DNA of 7,263 nucleotides from CAYFTL01 sp964346145 (lineage in GTDB: Bacteria; Bacillota; Clostridia; Christensenellales; Aristaeellaceae). The translations under genes were made by a program, and so were the position numbers. Numbering within the stretch: position 1 is the first letter of the stretch; each line of letters begins with the position of its first letter. Positions 6,175 to 7,263 of the stretch are shown in pieces. The stretch is from positions 1 through 7,263 of the forward strand of contig CAYFTL010000062.1 in NCBI GenBank assembly GCA_964346145.1. Direction: 5' to 3'. The notes under the pieces are model-generated. The model did no database searches and was not told the DNA's origin. It was given only the letters and a program-made list of their open reading frames with translations.

Positions 6175-7249
6175 ATGAAATTGGGAAGGATTTTGGCGTT
6201 GGTTCTTACTCTTGTACTTTTGTCATCGGTTTGCAGTATAGGGGGCAACACATTTATCGCTGCTTTCGGCACCGCCGTAGCGGAAGNNNNNNNNNNCGGA
6301 AGGTGATGTGCAAGGTCCCGCAAAAGGTGACGAGCTTATTACAATCACAGCGGTAAATATTATCAACAGTGTAACGCAGGACCGAGTCTACAATGCGGTG
6401 GGAGAAACGCCGCAGGACAATCGTTGGCTAACATTGATTGCCGAACGTCTTGGCTACAAAATCGAATATCTTTGGATTGTAAACGACAGTGAACAATACA
6501 ACCAAAAATTCAACACATCCATCGCAGTTGGCGACATTCCCGATATCGTGCGTTTGGACAGAATTCAGTTTGGGCAGGCCGTGCAAGGCGATCTGCTGGC
6601 AGAAATGGGACCCTTGTATGAAGAGTACGCCTCTCCCCTGCTAAGAGAAATTATAGCCGACGCCGGTCCGCTGCCCTTAGCCGCCGCCACGGTTAACGAC
6701 AAGCTGATGGCCTTGCCTGTCGTAGATGCCGACATCGAGCGCGGCGGCATGCTGTGGCTGCGCCAGGACTGGCTGGATCAGCTTGGCCGGGAGGCGCCCA
6801 AAACCATTGACGAAATGATCGACCTAATGGGAGAATTTAATAAAATTGCCGGCGACGGCGCCGTTGGCTTGGCGCTAAACAAGGATCCCTTTGCCTTCGG
6901 CAACTTGTACCGCACCAATTTGTTCTTTAACGCCTATGGCGCATATCCGGAAATATGGCTTGAAAAAGACGGCGAGCTTGTGTATGGATCCATTCAGCCC
7001 GAGATGAAGGAAGCGCTTGCCAAACTAAATGAAATTTACAATATGGGATTGATTGATAAAGAATTTATTGTAAAAGATGATATTAAGGTGCACGAAACCA
7101 TAGCCTCCGGCAAAAACGGCCTTTTTTACGGCCCGCACTACGCATCCATCAATTCTATTCAAGACAGCCTGAATAACGACCCCGACGCCTGGTGGAATCC
7201 CTACGACCTTGCCAAACCGTACAGAAAGGTAGTTTTTGTATATGCATAA
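6175..7249 (+). CDS. Second extracellular sugar-binding protein (LipO/YtcQ-like), split by assembly gap and short at the 3' end
   Basis: A paralogue of SBP1, again probably the binding subunit of a CUT1 ABC sugar importer. ATG at 6175 starts MKLGRILALVLTLVLLSSVC, a hydrophobic export signal, with a possible signal peptidase I site at AVA (residue 36). Cys20 is preceded by SSV, not a good lipobox. Ten N at 6287-6296 break the frame. CGGAAG stands on both sides, and collapsing gap plus one copy joins the frames as GTAVAEGDVQGPAKGDE. Residue numbers below assume this join (352 residues). Family features are GDIPDI (114-119), WLRQDWLDQLGREAPKTIDE (189-208) and the NEIYNMGLIDKEF segment. The calcium-loop-like motif of SBP1 is absent. 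Relatives usually exceed 500 residues. Here the family-like sequence stops around NPYDL and ends KPYRKVVFVYA, so the 3' part is probably lost by frameshift, insertion or a bad contig end. Expression should be under the LacI regulator. Confidence 0.85.
6287..6296. other. Assembly gap (10 N) inside the SBP2 coding region
   Basis: The ten N look like a conventional scaffold spacer rather than a measured length. The hexamer CGGAAG occurs directly before (6281-6286) and directly after (6297-6302), as expected if two contigs overlap by a few bases or flank a short repeat. With literal length ten, the signal peptide and mature protein are out of frame. Confidence 0.9.
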
Positions 7250-7263
7250 ACTTAAAACCCATA

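Noticed and set aside
6096..6356. Plus-strand reading frame across the N run, starting MKALCRSIV.
   Set aside because: It overlaps SBP2 in another frame, depends on the arbitrary gap length and lacks a well-placed ribosome binding site. The frame from 6175 gives a proper signal peptide.
7242..7263. ATG overlapping the SBP2 stop, possibly the start of a permease (MHKLKT).
   Set aside because: Only seven codons are visible, the nearest AAAGG is 12 bases away, and the surrounding sequence may be a misassembled end.

Overview
The window looks like part of a carbohydrate-use locus from a Gram-positive anaerobe, most likely a member of the Bacillota (Clostridia). The grounds are the strong AGGAGG-type ribosome binding sites, consensus sigma-A promoters (TTGACA, 17 bp, TAnAAT), a LacI-family regulator, and two LipO/LplA/YtcQ-type solute-binding proteins, which are characteristic of Bacillota CUT1 sugar transporters. 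The genus cannot be named from the sequence. A run of ten N at 6287-6296 shows that this is a draft scaffold, and both window ends cut or disturb genes.

Layout. Positions 1-1235 (minus strand) hold an extracellular sugar-binding protein (SBP1). Its 3' end is lost at the window edge and carries an apparent one-base frameshift near 51-53. Positions 1285-3849 (minus) hold a complete cytoplasmic GH78 alpha-L-rhamnosidase, 49 bases upstream of SBP1 and probably co-transcribed with it. Positions 3850-4812 contain no credible gene but several inverted repeats. Positions 4813-5805 (minus) encode a LacI/GalR-family regulator. Positions 5806-6174 form a divergent regulatory region with two near-consensus promoters, a perfect 22-bp operator palindrome at the regulator's own start site, and two weaker operator-like sites at the opposite promoter. 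Positions 6175-7249 (plus) encode a second, paralogous sugar-binding protein (SBP2). It is interrupted by the assembly gap inside its leader region and ends much earlier than usual for the family.

How the genes fit together (inference). The binding proteins would capture rhamnose-containing oligosaccharides or glycosides outside the cell and pass them to ABC permeases that lie outside the window. The signal-less GH78 enzyme would release L-rhamnose in the cytoplasm. The LacI-type regulator would repress itself and the divergent SBP2 transcript until an inducer appears. No matching operator was seen in front of GH78, so that operon may be controlled differently. The gene content is recognisable. 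The less usual points are the operator arrangement, the structured leaders, the gene-free 963-bp stretch, and three sites of probable assembly damage.
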